Origin: Leptidea sinapis
Lineage: Eukaryota > Arthropoda > Insecta > Lepidoptera > Pieridae
Assembly: GCF_905404315.1 (NCBI RefSeq)
Contig: NC_066311.1
Location: 7,378,001 to 7,442,000, forward strand
DNA: 64,000 nt
Direction of reading: 5' to 3'
Shown: in pieces, positions 12,701 to 27,700 of the stretch
How positions within the stretch are numbered: the stretch's first letter is position 1
Layout of the letters: every line of letters begins with the position of its first letter
Position numbers and translations under genes: made by a program
The notes under the pieces: generated by a model
The model's database searches: none
The model's input: only the letters and a program-made list of their open reading frames with translations
What the model was told of the DNA's origin: nothing

Positions 12701-15700
12701 CTTAACATCTTATGTCTCAAGGTGGCGAGCGCAATCGTATCAGTGCCGCTCAGGATTCTTGAATAACCGAAAAATTCTGAGCGGCACTGCATTGTAATGG
12801 GTCAGGCGTATCAAGTATCAAGTAGGCGATCGGCCCTGCGCTGCCGTCATCCAACCTACTCCTTATCATTTTTACCAGATCGTAGGTCCATCTTCGGGGG
12901 GGATTACCAACACTACGTCCTTCGGTACGTGGTCGCCATTCGAGGACTTTACTGCCCCAATGGACATCTGTTCATCGAGCTATGTCCCCTGCCCACTACC
13001 ACTTCAGTTTCGCACCCATCTTTTTTACAATGTCTCTTGTAAAATTACAGGGTTGAAAAAAATCCAGGGTAATATTACTCATTTGGCATCTAGTGATGAG
13101 AAGGCTGGAGTGAGCATCATCAATATCACCAAGGTATATGGTCGCGGCCCGCCGGCCCTGGATAACGTGAGCATGGAGCTACATCCAGGTCAAGTCACCA
13201 CACTTCTTGGTCATAACGGCGCGGGAAAAAGTACCCTAATGTATGTATCGGTTATGTAGAGTTTCTGTTTTATTTTACTTGTTTTAAAAGATCTTAATAA
13301 AATCCTTTTTGAGAGTAGTGATAAATTCACGGATATTTTTTAATGTGTAAGGGTGAATCCGTTACATTATATCTTTAGTCGCGTTGGGCACTTTTTGGTA
13401 GGGGGAAATCTTATGGGTTCGCTCATGACTGGCGCACGTGATAAATAAAGAAGAAAATAATTAAATATATATATATGATTAGACACTTTTGGATGGGTGA
13501 GATCTCGTGAGTTCGCGTCACTGAAATGCTTAAAGCAGTATATCTGTAGCTATACAGCTGACGTACTATGCAATATTAGTGCTGTGTATATATTCTATGT
13601 GAAATTGAATGGACTTAGTGAAAAGTTCAATGTGTATTGTTGAAATAGTGTTTTTGTTTTATTAATATATTACTGAAAAAAAGTTTAAAAATAATTGAAA
13701 TTAATAATTTACTTGTTTTTAAGCATTATGTAATTTAAAATTTTAGTACTATGAGTTATAAGTTTTCACATCTATCGACAGTCTCTACAACTGCCATTTT
13801 TTTTTTGTTTTATTGCAGTTCATGGCTCTGCGTTTTAGTATTGTGTTTATGCAGTAGTAAATTGAAGGGAGAGAGAGATTAAAGATAATTGAGACTATTT
13901 AATATTGTCTTCCAGTAATATACTAACTGGGATGCTGAAACCAACATCAGGTCAAGTGGTGATCAGGTCTGATAGCTCAGGAGTGATGCGCGCCGGCGTC
14001 TGTCCACAGCGAGACGTGCTGTACGAGCACATGTCTGCGAGAGAACACGTCACCATGTACGCCCAGCTGAAGAGTGGAGCTTCAGCGAAGGAGGTGGAAG
14101 ATGAGGTCAAAGAGTAAGCAGATCATAATATTACTATCTTCTTCTTCAAGTGTCTCTCTATTACTAGAGGTCAGCAGTCAGTTTTTTAAACATTCCTTGT
14201 CCATGGCTAAGCGGAACAGTTCTTGGACCGTCTTGATGCCAGTCCACTCCTTTATAATTTTGTGTCAAGACTTCTATATTCTTCTAACACCTCTTTTTCC
14301 ACCAATTTTCCCCATCAAAATAGTTTGCAGCAGGCGGTACCTATCGGTGCGCAGTATATGACCGATGTACAAGATCTTACGCTGTTTGATGGCTCTCACT
14401 ATCTCGATGTTCTTTACAATACTGTGTTTAATAATTAATGAAATTCAGTATCACCTTTGCTATCCTATTCTAGTATATAATTTTTTGTTGTATTTTCTTG
14501 TTATGGCAAACTATAGTGCAGATAGTTTCCTGTAGGAAAGTGGACACGTTCCTAGAGGATTAGCTGGGACCCCAGCAGTACAGGCTCTCCTTGGAACCTC
14601 CTCAGGTATGTCTGTCTATTGTTGGCCATAACTAATTTTCATTTCTAAATATTATATATTTTCCAACGCACGAGCAAATATAAGTATAGGGGAATAAGTG
14701 AAGCCCGTGATAAGAATATTCTGACAATAATAAATGGTTATACAGGGTGGCGCAATAGAACGTGCATATTGCATCATCTTTTTTCGCGGGGTAGAAAGTG
14801 TGCGGGCGGGAGGGGTCTGCATCGTTGGGTAGGCGGGCTCATGGAGTTTTAGTCACTATGAGTCACTTCGACGGGAAGCGTCGCTCATTTTGCGTGTTCG
14901 CATTTTACGAGAACTCTCGTTCATACATCGTTACTAGGCGTTTATATTGTTCTGAATATGGACTACGGCAAATTAGTGAAGCTCCGAGTGCTAATTTAAT
15001 TAAAATATGGGTACAGCGTTTTGAAGAGACTGGTTCAACGTTTAAACCACAAGCAAAAGGTCGTCCAAGAACATCTAGAACCGACGACAATATTGAGAGA
15101 GTTATGCAGTCTGTACGAGGAGATCCACAAATGTCTACTCGCAAGAGATCGTCTGTCTTACACTTATCGAGACGAAGTTTGCAACGAATTTTAAACTTGG
15201 ATCTTAAAATGCATCCTTACAAGCTGCAGTTAACACAAGAATTGAAAGAGTCTGACTTCGGAGCAAGGCTCGCATTTGCTAATGAAATGCTTAATCGATT
15301 TTCCAATTTTGACAATATCCTTTTCTCAGATGAGGCCCACTTCCATATCAATGGGTTCGTAAACCGTCAAAATTGTCGTTACTGGAACAGTGAGAATCCC
15401 AAACTCAAGCACCAGAAATCACTGCATAGTCCTAAAGTGACAGTATGAGCAGCAATCTCTGGTAGAGGAATAATTGGACCGTTTTTCTTTGAAAATGCGC
15501 GGGGGCAAAACGTCACTGTTAATACCGAACGCTATGTTGCGATGTTGGAAGGTTTTTTGGCTCCAGAGCTTGAAAATTCAAGAATAGTGAATTCTAGGAC
15601 TTGGTTTCAACAAGACAGAGCTACCTGTCACACATCAAATGACTCCATGGCGGTTGTGAAACAGATGTTCCCTGGCAGACTGATTTCGAAAAGAGGTGAT

Positions 15701-18700
15701 ATCCCATGGCCCCCACGTAGTCCAGACGTGACGCCTCCTGACTTTTTTTTGTGGGGATACCTCAAGAACAAAGTCTACAGCAATAATCCGAAAAACATCG
15801 ATCAGCTCAAGGAGAATATCCGTGGTGAAATGGCAGCAATTACACCAGCATTACTGAAGAAAGTTTTCAATAACTTCCGTTTGCGATTAGAGGAGTGTCG
15901 TCGTAGAGAGGGTCATCATTTAGACGATGTTATTTTTAAAAAATAAACTTCTATTATTTCTTAATAATACCTCAGTTTTATTTTAACTATACCTTTTGTA
16001 TTTATTTTTTAATCAATATTTTAAATATGCACGTTCTATTGCGTCACCCTGTATAATCTTAAATTTTACCGCAACCACCTATGTGTTATTCCAACCTGAT
16101 CCAAATTACCTACCGTATTGTAAAATTTATTTAATTTTTAATTTCAGTATTTTATCTGTGCTATCCCTGGGTGCTGTGAGTGATGAGGCAGTGTCCCGGC
16201 TGTCAGGAGGCACTCGGCGAAGACTGTGTGTGGCGTTGGCATTTGTGGCCCGTCCAGCTCTCGTGTCACTAGACGAGCCAACTGCTGGGGTGGATCCACG
16301 GGCTAGAAGGTTAGTTCTGCAGCTTTATCACATTCGGTCATATCATAAGCCAATTTAATCATACTTTGGGTCTAGGTGGCCAGTTCTGTAGGTGTATCTG
16401 TATGACCTTTCTTTGAAATTTAAAACACAGAATTACTTGTGCTCTTATATATTTGAAAGAAACTTTGCATTCGTTTCAGTATATGATATGTTAGGTAATT
16501 ATATCGTTTACATGCACAAACATGAGCCTGATGTCATATTTATTATGTACTTGCTGTACAAAAACGGGTCATTCATAACCCAAAGCTTGTCTGGAGTAGA
16601 AATGATTGTTCAGTAATATTTTTAGCTCGGAGTATTTGAAAGAATCCGTATAAGGGTGCGACAAGTTGGTAATGAGTATAAAGTTAAATTAATAATATTA
16701 ATCAGATGACGTTTAATATTCTATTCTGAATTATTAAAATGCGAATGATCATGCATGACAAACTCGGCCAAGTTTTCATACTACACACACTCTCTCCATC
16801 TCTCTCTCTTTCTGTCAAACGTACACTTTCTTACCCATGTATTTATTGTATTTTATTTTTCTTTAATTTAATATTAAATTAATTTATAGTCTCTTCAAAA
16901 TTTGCCATAGTGGCGATTCATTCACTAAAACAATGTCATACGTCATATTATGTAAAATATTAAAACTTATTGTAATCTTATTAAAATGTGTGTGTATGTT
17001 CAAAAAATCGATTCATTTATTCTTTGTTTTAGAGAAATCTGGTCGATGATAATGCGTCTCCGAGCAAACAGAACGATTCTCCTGACTACACATCACCTGG
17101 ACGAGGCCGAACTCCTTAGTGATCAGATCATAATCTTGCACAAGGTAACGAATAATAATAATTAAAGCATTAATTACTTCAAATAACTCTTAAAATTATA
17201 TTTACGGGAAAGCGTACCAATAAATCTGGAAGCATTTGCGCGTTGGATAGCTAGGCTGATCTGTTGACCAAAATAGCTGCCAGCGCTAGGATTTCCAGTA
17301 GCCTTATTGAGGCGCAAAGATAGTACTTTGTACATATCCGCCCCTCTGGGCCCCACGGGCCAAATTCTTGACACCAAATGGCACAAAAATGTATGACTCA
17401 CTGAGATCGACACATTTGCGACATTTGCTGTCTTCGTCAGTTGAAGCAGCAGCTCCAGCATCAACTGACGACTAACTTGGACATGAGAAGGAGCCAGAGT
17501 GTCGACGTAAGTCGCGCCCCACACCAGCGCCCTTTCCCGTGCCCAAGCCATCAGCATCATGCTATCAGGACGCTTACCATCGTGGCGGGTAATACCATTT
17601 GGCTCTAAAACATCTGGTTTATTAAAAGCGGCAAATGCCCTGCGGATGACTTCATTAATGCTGGCGTGACGACTGATACGCCCTGCCGAGGCTTTAGGCA
17701 AGCTAGCCCGTGACGCCCAAGAGCATCTACCTGAACGCCACATGTACATTGATGTGGTTCATTCAGTTTTATACCTAGTCAGAGTGATACACTCATTTAT
17801 TTGACAATATTATATTGTCAAGTAGAGTTGCAATCGGCGCAGAGGGCAACGCTTGTAGCCAAAAGCCCGAATCATTCTGTGTCACGGACAAAAGACGAGC
17901 ACGCTCTGTTCGGCCAGTAGATGTGATCAAAAGATCATCAAAGGCTGACTTACAAAGAAGTGTCCCATGCTTTTTGACACTTCAAATCGACTAGAAAATT
18001 TTGAATATTTTCAATATTCAAAAAGCACGCATTGTTAGCTTCTTTCAAATATGCAATTTCTAAGTTACCTGGTACATGATTTACAATTCTAGTAACCAAA
18101 GGCTGCGCATAATTGTAATTATATCTCAAATTTTGAAATAAAAAATAGTGCCAATTAATAAGATCTGATTTTTCAAAATCAATTCATTATACTCATTATT
18201 CTTATATAATAATAATATACATTAAAGGCCGGCAACGCTCTTGTGATTCCTCTGGTGTTGTGATCACTTAACACCACACTTATTCCATAAAAAAATATAT
18301 AAGACTCTATTTGATATTAGAATAAAATATAAAATTACTATGACTTAGGGTCAAATCCACACAACCGGATCTCCGATAGAGATTAAACAGTCTCTCGGCA
18401 CTGGGTACAAGCTTAGCGTCGTATTCCCTGATACTCGACTCTCAAAAGACAATACCAAAGAACTAGACATAGAAGAGAAGACGAAGCACCTTCTAACAGT
18501 TACGAAGAGTGTGGTGAAGAACGCTGGTCTTGTTGATGTTGACGGAACTGAAGTGGACATCAATATACCATTTTATGACCCAGATGGGGTAAACAACAAG
18601 TGAGTTAGATACTTATTTTATTAACGGAATTATGCTTTATTTACTCCTATTCTTAAAATTAATAACTTAATAAAAAATATAAAAGAGAATAATCCCATTC

Positions 18701-21700
18701 GAGTATAGCCTTAATAGCCTTCCCCATCCCCATTCCCATCTTTTCCCAGTGATTGCAATGATTTCATTTTAAATAGTTTTTTGACATTACAACTGTTCTT
18801 TTGAATCTAGCTCAGGGTTACTTTTATAAGTCGTTTATTATATACATAAGACACTCATTTTTAAGCTGAGGTCAGGGTTCTGTGAATGAGAATGTTCATC
18901 AACTACATGTTCTTTAATAAAATTAACTAAAGCTGCTGCTTTGTATGATCTCCTATTGTGTTTATATTATTATGTAGTTTCTTTTTGAGGTTGTATTAAA
19001 TGAATTTTAGCATGTAAGATTAACGAGCTTACAGGTTACTGGTTTTAAGTGTACGAGAGGTATTTTAAGGAGTATTGCCGACTTTTTAGTGGGAGTGCGC
19101 CCTTTATTTAAAGACACCCATATCGTATCAACTTGGGAGCGACACGCAAGAATTCACTTAAAGTTTTATTGTGTTTCTATATAATCTTTATATATATATT
19201 ATGAAAATGGTCTTTGTTTGAGGCTCAATCACGCCTAAACCACTGATCGTATGGACATAAAAGTACCACCATTCGATGCGAAATTTATTCTAGGTGGTTT
19301 ATGGCTACTTATTTTTAGAATTCCAAAGTTCCTTTCTATTAAAATTCGTCCAGCGAAGCGGGCGGGAACGGCTAGTATATTATGTATAATTTGGTTTAGC
19401 TTGATGGTGTAGCTGTAGCATCTGAATTATGTTATATGTAAAATTGATCTTAAATTATATATCAGTTTGTTGGAGTTATGTGAGAGACTTGAGGAGAGTG
19501 CCGGTTCATTGTGCTACCGAAGCTTCAGCATGGAGTGCACGAGTCTGGAGCAAGTGTTCTTCAATGTTACTGACGGGATGCAAGTTGGAAATAATTCCTC
19601 AAGTAATCGGAACGGTAAGCCTTCAATTTCTTACTAGTTTCTTCGATTTTTGAGTAAGGCCGGTGTTTCTACCGCAATTGTTTATTCTCTTTGTTGTAAT
19701 GTTTTGTTATGGCAAACTATAGTGTAGATAGATTCCTGTAGCTAATAGAGAGATACCTATAGACAATAGACGCTTAAGTATCTGATTGGCTGATCTAATG
19801 CCAATTATGACTCTCGCGCCGGTTAACGTTAATCAATTGTCACCGGTCACTGACATAGTCGCAAACATATTCATTCATTCATTCATCAATAGGCCCCGGT
19901 ATATTCGCATCCCATCAAAGTACTCGGTATAATTTATTCAAACACCGAGCGGACACACACTTAAGCACCTCAACAGAGTTCTATGTCTGTCTGAGTATGT
20001 CTGTCTATTGTTTCGCCATAACTAATTTTAATTTTTAATATGATATGTTTTCATACGCATGCGCTTATACAGCCGGATCGTGCTGCAGCAGACTTCGCAT
20101 TACACAAATTCTACGAGAATCTTTTTACCTCGCACAGCCACTTAATGTAGAATCATTTCTGGCTGCAGTATTTCCGAACTGTTATGTCTTAGGCAGAGAT
20201 CTATAGAGCGTACTTGCAAAATTCAAGTTCGCGTTTAATCACACTCAGCTAAGTTTTAGATTTATACAATGTTGTATATTTTATTAAAAAGAGCGCAAAA
20301 AAAGAATGCTGGGATAGTTTCTTGTGCCGCTTCTTCTCTGGGATCTTCTTATCGGAGCGCCATTTGTATCCGAAGTAAAGTCTGAGCAAAGACTAAGTAC
20401 GTTCTATAGATCTTATATAATAAATATATAGCCTTAGAAAGCTTCAAGATTAGAGAATACTTACAATTTAAAGACTTGCAACGCATCTTTTGTCCCCTCT
20501 TTTGAGGATGTTCATGGGCCTCACCAGCATTCATCACGTGAACCTCTTTCCCGTTTGCCACCTTGTATATATAATAATCTGAATCATGTACTTGTAGTAG
20601 TAAGTGAAGGTTGTACTTCGAAATTTCATGTTAAACCATTTCAGAATGTATATCTATATTTCAACGAAATTTTAATGTCGTCGGTCGCCTTAATTAATCT
20701 GTTTATTGCAGTCGCAGATTTAGAAACAAAAAGTACATTGAGCTCAAGTGTTAAAACCGATCGCACACCACTCGTACCACCTGAGGGTCCACTCAAAGGC
20801 AGCACGTACCAACAGTTCCAAGCATTGCTCTATGCCAGATACTTACACTACACAAGAAACAGGTGAATATTTTTATTTATTTACTAGCTGACCCGACAGA
20901 CCCTGTTCTGTTAATAGAAAAAAAAATATGATGAAAGAATTCGGGAAAAATGCAGTATAAGCCATCGGAAATATGTTATCATTATTTAATTAGTTAAAAA
21001 TAAAACAATGGATATTGTAATATGTAAGAAATAGAGATATGCCATCGCGGACTTTTCTGTAGACCTATAAAAGACACACAATTCCACAATACATTATTTT
21101 GTTATATCTCAAAGGGCTTCAACAGCGTTGTCCCAGGCGGCTAATTTTTTTCCGACACCTCCAACAAATATCGTTAATTTATAAAAATGTGTATACCAAA
21201 ACTTAACAAATTATATACTAAAACCTTTCTCGAGAACCGCGCTATCCAATGATGAAAGCAGCAAGAAAATTGGTACAGCAGTTTTTGGATTTATCGCGAA
21301 CAGACAGATAGACAGACGCGGCGGAGGAGTTTGTTTTATAATATATAGTGATTTTAAACACACACATTCTACCCTAAGCTTATACTATTACTTACTTATA
21401 ATATTATTAATATAATATTTTTGTGTTATTTCTTAGAGTAACTTTCCTTGTTGAAACACTTGCTTAAAACTTTGTTTGTCTGCCTCACGTGTCTGCATCG
21501 TCCATATTGTATTGATTTTCTGATCCATATTGCTGAAATCATTATTTTGCACGGCGGCCATCTTGGATTTAAAAATTATCCCAAAATTGTTCTCTGCGCC
21601 TTTGAGAACCTGGGACACGATATCAATATTGCTGAAATCATAGTATTATTGATTTTGTATTGATTTTGCACTCATTTTAAGTTTTATTTTTTAAGTCTTT

Positions 21701-24700
21701 ATTGTTGCAGTGTTAAATTTGACTTATTTTTTTCTAATTTTTTCAATTGATCAAAGTTTCACGATAACGCATCTAATTTTAATAAATTCTCAAAATTTAA
21801 AGATTTCAGTTTTTTTTCTTTGCTTTCTTCTCATTAAGCTTCCATTTTATAAACATTAAATTAAATTTTTAATTTAGGTGGTTGGTAATTTTTTTAGTTA
21901 TTCCAATGCTTTCGTTTGATCAAAGTAAATGATAACACATTAAATTTTAATAAATTCTCAAGATTTAAAGATTTAAATTTTGTTCTTAGCATTTAATTTT
22001 TACCTTATCCGTTAGTATTCTAGAATACTCTATTCTTCCCTTTTATTAACATTAAATTATTTTTTAATTAAGGTGGTTACTGTTTTTGCTGATTGGACTC
22101 CCACCACTCTTCGTGCTAATAGCAATGGGTTTCTCGAAAATTCGTCCACCAGTTAATGATGAAATCTCTCTCAAGTTGGACCTGTCACTTTATAATGAAT
22201 CCACAAATTATATAGTGTAAGTATTATTTTAAATTATTATTATTGTATTTTTTTTACCCGAGTGTAACACATTTCAATAAAACACTTTTAAAGGATTAAA
22301 CCGGTGTAATGGTAACTGTATTTTTACATAGATATTCATAAAAGTTATATTTTTATTTGTATTTTAGTTAATCCGACGTTTCAAGACTTTTCCAGGTGTC
22401 GTTTTCAGGGGGACTGCAGATGAAATGAGTCAAAGATAGAATATTTTCATAGTTGTCATTATGAAGTTTAGCGACATTTATTGCCTCGGAGGAGGTATTT
22501 GCTATAGACAGATTGATTTGGGAAAATTTACAATTTTGAAATTATTCAGTTCAAAACATTTAAAAAAACTTATAATCTATAAAATATTTAAAAAGGTGTA
22601 ACTAAAAATATTTTTATTATATTACGTTGCGTTACAGTCCAAAACCTTCGCTACATTCTTCCCACATCGATCCCTATTTTGCTGCCAATGTTATGGAGGT
22701 GCTGTCACACACTGGCAAGGCTAGAAATTGGACAAGTGAGGTGAGATAAAATATAAATTTACTCCATTTTTATTCAAATAAAACAAATCATATAACTATA
22801 TTTATAATAATATGTTTACAATAAATTAAAACTATCATAACGGGGAAGTGTTCCCAAAAAACTGGCAGGATTTCCGCGTTGTATAGCTAGGCTGATTCGT
22901 TGACCGAAATAGCTGCCAACGCTTTAGCTTCCAATAGCCCTACAGAGGCGTTATTTCTTCTCCTATTTCACAGTAAAATTATTAATTAATTATTTTTAGG
23001 ATTCACCTACATGTAAATGCGTAGACAAGATACAACAGTGCGAGATGACGGGTCAGTTGGAGCACCCAGAGCTGATGATGTTACCAGATATTAGTACTCT
23101 TAACGAGTGGTTGATAAGCTCACAGCAACAATATATAGAAAAAAGGTTAGTGGCATATCCTCTGTTAAATTTTCAATCGGCCACACGTGGGAAATGACAG
23201 TAGATAACATAATGTAACCATTAAAACAGAAGGGAGAGTAAGAGATGTGGGCTGTGTATTTCCTTTTCCGTATTAATAAAGAGATAATAATGAAAAGGGT
23301 TATTATCGAAGTTTCCCTGCGAGACGAATCAGAGTTGAGTTGATACGTAGGAGAACCAAACTCATCCACGTATCTAGATGATTGCGAAACTGAAGTGGCA
23401 GTGGGCAGGGCACACAGCTGAACGGACAGATGGCCGTTAGGGCAGTTAGTCCTCGAGTGGCAACCACTTGCGGAAGACGCAGTGTTAGTAGGAGCTCCCG
23501 ATATGGCTTTCCTAGTTATTCTAACAACCCAAAATCCTTTCACCCAATCCTTTCAGTGTAGATCGTTAAAAAAAATATGATTTCAAGAAATGGCCTTCTT
23601 TTTAAAACAACTGTTTGTAATTGCAATTAAAACTGAATCGTAAAACACCTGTAATATATATGATATTACCTAACTATATAATATCTCATTAGTTAGACCT
23701 TTCGAACTGGTAACAATTACTGTAATTTGCACTATTTACTTCACTAACAGTATTTCTCTAATCACAGACATAAATAAATCGTGATCCCTTTTTTCAAATA
23801 ATAGAAACAATTTTAAAGCTTGACATATGTTAGACGGAATCTTTGCTAATATGGAAAATTAATGTGACATCATACCTTAACATTTTCAAATACTTGGCTG
23901 CATTTAGTGCTCGACTGACGGTCAGAGCTAACATCGGTCGAGCATAGCTATAACGATGAAAACATAATATGAGAGCGTTCAGTCCAGTTCCAGCGCTGAT
24001 GAATTGCTACCCGCGTATAGCTACGTCGCGCTGACGAGCATCATCGGTCGAGCTCGTCGGTCCGACGTACTTCGGTGCGTACGCGCGTGTGTAACATCGT
24101 TATCAAAAACCGTTAACAAAACATCGTGTTATGGCAATTACGAATATATTGTATTAATTTCTCCTTCAATTTGACTCTTTATTATATTTGGGTAAACATG
24201 GTATCTTCTACGTCTTTTATTCTGTAATCGTTTGAGTAAGTAGTATGCACATATTAAAAAGGTTAAAAATTTATTCATTTTTCTTCGTAATTTTACACGC
24301 GCAATCAAGTTTACTCACAGCTAAGCGCTAACATATTATGAACAGCGCGTACGGGTACGCGCTACGCTCGACCGATGTCAGCGCTGACCGTCGGCTGAGC
24401 ACTAAATCCAGCGTTAATTATAAAGTGACCCTTCGGTCGTACGTCTCCTTTACTACATTTTTATTATACCGAATAATGGAATAATCAAAATATTGGACAC
24501 AGTATGCATCATTGTTTTACTCTTGGTACTGTTGACAAGCCCCCATTTTAAGGGGCCACTGCAAGGAAGTGTTATGAAAATGGAGAACAAACGAGTGTAC
24601 GATTTAGCTGATATGAAATGATGATTCACCAGAGGATTCACAAGAGCGTTGCCCACATTATTAAAAAACATAAGAAAAATTTCAGATACGGCGGATTTTC

Positions 24701-27700
24701 TGCTTCCCTGGTGAATAACGCGACGCATCTGATATCCTGGTACAACAACAAGGGTCACCACGCACTGCCGGTGTATCTGAACGCGATCAATTCCGCACTG
24801 CTCAAGACACAATCAGGAAATCAATCTGCCACTATTACCTTGTACACCCACCCCATGAAGATATCCCATGAACAACTTAACAAGGGTAATGTGTAAGTAT
24901 CATATTAGTTGTAACAAGTACGTCGATTATTTTCGAATAGGCTCAATGCTTTTACCAGTGGGAGGCTCCTTTGCACAGGATGCCTGCTGATTGTGGGTAC
25001 CACAACAACGCCTATTGCTGCCGTGAGCAGTAATGTGTAAACATGTTTGTGTTTCGGTCTGAAGGGCGCCGTACCCAGTGAAATTATTGGGCAAATGAGA
25101 CTTAATATCTTACGTCTCAAGGTGACGAGCGCAATTGTATTGCCGCTCAGAATTTTCGGGTTTTTCAAGAATCCTGAGCATTGTAATGGGCGTATCAATT
25201 ACCGTCAGCTGAACGTCCTGCTCGTCTCGTCCCTTATTTTCATAAAAAAATTGTGAGTATGTGTATAAACTTTACATATTTACAATAACACTGTTGTTAC
25301 TATACAATACTAAATGTTGCTTTGTCGTTTTATGTTCAAATTGTATATTTTTTTTAATTTGCGGTTTATATAGTTTAGAACTAAAACTTGTGTTGTACAA
25401 CTTTTGGAAATTTCACCGGTTAACGTGTTTGTTTTTTTTGTTTTGTTTTTATTTATTATTGTTATACTGATTGTTTCTTCTTTATAAAAAAATAAATATA
25501 TAAATTATAATATTCTTTACGTACTACTAAAATACATCAAACTTTTTATATGTTTTTTTCCACAGATACCAACATATAGCAGATGCTGGTATTTCTGCCA
25601 TTCTCTTATTGGCATACAGTCTGGTGAGCGCTGGTTCTGCTATCTACCTCGTCATCAGTAGGGTCAATAATGAAAAACGTCTCCAGCTGCTCTGTGGGGT
25701 GTCTCCCGCGCTGTACTGGACCACTGCTCTGTTGTGGGATATGGGAGTAAGTTTCGTGTTAATGTTTATGATTTGATGTGCCTTTCATTTATATTCTTCT
25801 CGAGAGTATGTTTGTTAAGAGGGGGTTTGTTAAGAGGACGCGGCTGAAGTTGCTCTGTATAATAAGTTCAACGTATACGGCGCAGAAGAGTGTTGAGATA
25901 AGGGCCAAAGATATAGGTAAGGCTTTACTATAGCACACGTGCTATAGTAAACCTAAGTAAGTAACAATCGTCTTTGTCTTTTTGTTATTTAGTAACACAT
26001 TAAAACATAATATGACAGATATTAATCATGACAGTATAGTTGGAGTTGTAACGCATCTTGATCTGAGGTGTCCTCACATAACGCTGCCACCGTCCAGTTT
26101 TCCCTTCTGAACTCATCTCAAAACACTCCTGAAAACATCCTACTAACCCCCCTCTCTGAATCATGTCTTCCTTTTTGTCAGTTAATTTTTATTAGTAACT
26201 TTTACCTATATAATTTTTGTAACTTGTCATAAGTAACAGAGCTTTGCCTACCAACACAGGCGATAAGCTTACTTGGAGACATATGCCCCTAGTTTTTATG
26301 AACTTATTGTTAAAGAGATAAACACTTTTTTATTTTAAGCCATTGCAATGAACTACATCGAAGGCACTCACGCCTTTCGAACTGCAATGTAGCCAGCACA
26401 AATGTGCCTCTTTCTACTACGTAATAACTGTGGGACTGCCTTAGTAAAAATTTAAATTTAGTTAGAAACGTGCAGTGATTTGATATAATATGTTTGCAAT
26501 AGTATTAGTAATTACAGTGTTACGAGTGGCGACGAAGTATAATCCGGCTTATTTTGAAAGCGAACAGTTGCTTAAAAAGTAGTGGACCTCGGCTATTTCC
26601 GTTTTTTACAAGATTATAGCCGTCATCTGTCAATCTATCAATGACTGCACGTTTTATACAATCGAATGAATTTCTTTTTTCTTAGAGAGTTTCGCTAGGC
26701 TGACTGCCTTAACCACATAGAGGTACGAAGGCAGTTCTGCCCTGGGTGAAACCGCTCATACAGTTATATCATACGGCTATAATTCGTTATTAAAATTTTT
26801 GTTGACAGGTGATATTAGTTAACATGATGACCAGCGTGGTAATTCTGGAGTTATTCCATTATCCTGTGTTCGTCGCAAGGAACAATCTGCCCGCTATCTG
26901 CGTCTTAATACTTTTATATGGGTAAGTATTAAATGTCTCAACCAATTTAGAAAAAGGAGTAGGTTCTCAAGACACTTGTTTTTTTTTCACCAGCATTTAT
27001 GAAGCGATTTTGAATCTTCTGCTAAGTTTTACTAATCGTAATTACTGTACCTACCCAGCAACTGTGAGCGATATTGCTGACATACTAAATCATATCATGT
27101 GCTTAAATATAAGCTCATACATATCTGTTCCAAATTATACAGTCCATTTCATCGTTTTGAATTGATATTGACTTATACTTGAAAATATATAAAATGATTG
27201 ATGACATATTAAACGCGTTCCAATTTTGAATTATTTAAATAAAAATAAGAGGTTTTAAGTCGTAACAATATTTACGGCCAGACTCTTTTTTATCAATTTA
27301 CTATTCAGAGCTAAAACGTTGCAAAATAATAGCAAGTAGCAAGAAATTGTATTTATTCTTAAATATTCCTGTTAAAAAATTTAGAATCTCTATAGACCAT
27401 TTAAAGAATCAGCTAATGCATATTTGATCTGAACTTAGCTTTATATAGCCCTTATGCCTGACCACACTATCAGAAAGTTGTATTAAAATAGCAAGTAACA
27501 GGAAATTGTAAGTTTTCTCGACTATTCCTGTAAAAAATTTAGAATCTCTATAGACCATTTGAATATTTGGCCCACGTCTTGAGACACTAGAGATACCAAC
27601 TGCTCCAACTTATAATAATGGGCAAAGTTGAGGACAAATCACGTGATAGAAGAAGAAAAAAATCCTGGTTGTGTAACTTCCAGGATTAGACAAGGATTGC

